Below, piece by piece: positions 57,741 through 64,000 of a stretch of 64,000 bases of DNA. The DNA lies in the NCBI GenBank assembly GCA_947311845.1, contig CAMZMU010000048.1, positions 22,772,431-22,836,430 of the forward strand. The letters are read 5' to 3'. This DNA is from Poa pratensis. Lineage: Eukaryota > Streptophyta > Magnoliopsida > Poales > Poaceae. Within the stretch, counting starts at the first letter, position 1, and each line of letters begins with the position of its first letter. The notes below the pieces were generated by a model, which saw only the letters and a list, made by a program, of their open reading frames with translations, made no database searches and was not told where the DNA came from. The position numbers and the translations under genes were made by a program.

Positions 57741-58484
57741 AATTAAGTATCTTGATGCTTAAGTCCCTCCTCCATGGCCAGTGAGTTCTTTCCTTGAGTT
57801 AACTCGTGCATTATTTTTATTTCAAATAATTTTCAGCCTGGGTGCAGGTAATCATCGAAGGAGATAGCCCAAAAGGAAACAATAAATATTATTCTTAATA
57901 TGTGTTTCATCATTTATTTTTATGTTTTATGTTATAACTGTTGTGGTTTCTAAATTGAGATTATGTGGAAAACCCATACGTTCCAGCGGCGGTACCGATC
58001 GTTAGGTGAGCCAAATATCTCAATGTAATTTTTATTATGTTTGAAGTGTTTTGTGCTACCTGTGAATATATTCAGATCCTTCTTTGCAAAAAAAAAGATA
58101 AAATATATAAATACAGTAGGAATGAACATGGATTTTTTTCCACAGCCTCCTTTTTCGGATGTGTGAATAATCACGAATGAACAGAGGTCAGAGGAAAATT
58201 GTAATATTGACTTTTTTTTAGTTTTTTTCTGACACGCGAGTGGCACGATCGTTAAAAGCGGGGAAACCTTGAGGCCAAACCCGTCAGGCCGACGCGTACC
58301 CCTAAAAACTCACAGAAAGAAAGGGCCAAGTGCCCAAGTGGCCCACCTCACCACCCCACGCCTCGCCGCCTACCGGAGCCGCCTTCCTTCCTTCCTTCTC
58401 CCCCCCTCCCTCCCTCTCCACCCCACCACACGCCCGAGCCGAACCCTACGCCCGCGTGCGCGAGGGGCAGCCCCGATCTGCGAG
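57741..58484. other. Spacer and SDH1 promoter/5' UTR
   Basis: AT-rich to about 58250, then GC-rich with CT repeats (58384-58420) typical of a grass 5' UTR. No other gene is seen. Confidence 0.6.
58340..58345 (-). promoter_or_regulatory. Site II-type element (TGGGCC) upstream of SDH1
   Basis: GGCCCA on the plus strand is the reverse complement of TGGGCC. Site II motifs (TGGGCY) are enriched in promoters of nuclear genes for mitochondrial proteins. It is a single short match, so only suggestive. Confidence 0.35.
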
Positions 58485-63392
<4,908 letters not shown>

Positions 63393-63455
63393 TCTCGACA
63401 TCGATTTGGTTGTTTGAGAAGGGTATAGCTTACAGTGTGGTATTTTCTGAGTTGC

Positions 63456-63461
63456 AATAAA
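63456..63461 (+). terminator. SDH1 polyadenylation signal candidate
   Basis: AATAAA lies 64 bp after the stop codon, a plausible distance for a plant 3' UTR element. Confidence 0.5.
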
Positions 63462-64000
63462 TCAGGGGCTTACAATTCTCTCGAAGCTTAAGAATTGTAG
63501 TTTCGTCGCCAATTGCCAATATACTTTCCCTGTCTGGTGTAAACTTACTGAAAGCTTCTGATGATATACTTTTGTCCTGTACCACCCACCCTTCGGTAGA
63601 AATAAAAAGACATATACCAAATTTTGATGATCTATTATTTGACACTGTAAATAAATTTTCGCATTAGCTGCAAACGCCATGGTTGTTTTGTCTATGTTCT
63701 TTGTGGGCATTTCTTGAACTTTGAATTGCCGACTTTTTTTTGCTGTCCCCCTTCGACCTTGGTATCCATGTGTATTTCAGTTATAATTTCTTATAACGTG
63801 CCTGTAAGTTGAACTTTGTTACATAGATCTTCTGGAACTCGATCTACCTGTTCCAACTTCCACCATCTACTATATAAGTTGTTATATGAGGCTTATTAGT
63901 ATTTCACTACCTTGGCAATTAACATTTTTTCTGAAAGGAACTAGTATCATTTTTAAACTCTCCAAAATGCACAAGATCCATTTTGTAATCAGAATATTTG
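63462..64000. other. SDH1 3' flank, no gene seen
   Basis: AT-rich sequence to the window edge with no domain, repeat termini or splice pattern recognised. Confidence 0.5.

Overview
This window is nuclear DNA from a grass, most likely a Triticeae species (wheat, Aegilops or barley type). The evidence is intron-rich genes with GT-AG splicing, many Stowaway MITEs with CTCCCTCCGT termini and TA target duplications, Triticeae-style nested LTR retrotransposons, and plant-specific families (PPR, PERK, TONSOKU, DUF6598). The family name is an inference from sequence style; no search was run.

Layout. (1) 1-30461 is a head-to-tail array of four diverged copies (A-D) of a non-coding unit, enlarged by insertions. 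Copy A holds two nested poly(A) retroposons. Copy B holds a 3-kb Helitron carrying a broken EMB175-like PPR gene. Copy D is split by a Ty1-copia element (12397-29430). That copia element is itself split inside its gag zinc knuckle by a Ty3-gypsy element in opposite orientation (13691-25790), which carries an extra antisense spliced gene. Comparing the unit copies exposes empty sites for several insertions. (2) 30470-33100 holds the 5' end of an unknown gene, a decayed PIF/Harbinger ORF1 and a ~220-bp tandem repeat. (3) 33311-42801 is a TONSOKU/BRU1-like gene (TPR N-terminus, LRR C-terminus) with an E2F-type site upstream. Its splice sites are largely kept but its reading frame is broken many times. 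(4) 43-58 kb is an accessory stretch: a DUF6598 relic, two copies of a segmental duplication each carrying a dead PERK kinase exon, one intact PERK receptor kinase gene between them, and several hAT-type MITEs with clean 8-bp target duplications. (5) 58485-63392 is an intact 16-exon SDH1 gene for the flavoprotein subunit of mitochondrial complex II.

The working genes are SDH1 (TCA cycle and respiratory chain) and the PERK gene (plasma-membrane or cell-wall signalling). TSK is a genome-maintenance and S-phase gene. These are unrelated functions sharing a neighbourhood, not a pathway. Two themes stand out. One is the Helitron gene capture, confirmed by empty sites in neighbouring paralogous units. 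The other is a recurring pattern in which almost every broken frame (copia, gypsy, TSK) fits the loss of a single base, while SDH1 and PERK are clean. That pattern must be resolved as either real decay or unpolished assembly indels. Exon and element coordinates were read by eye and could be off by a base in places.
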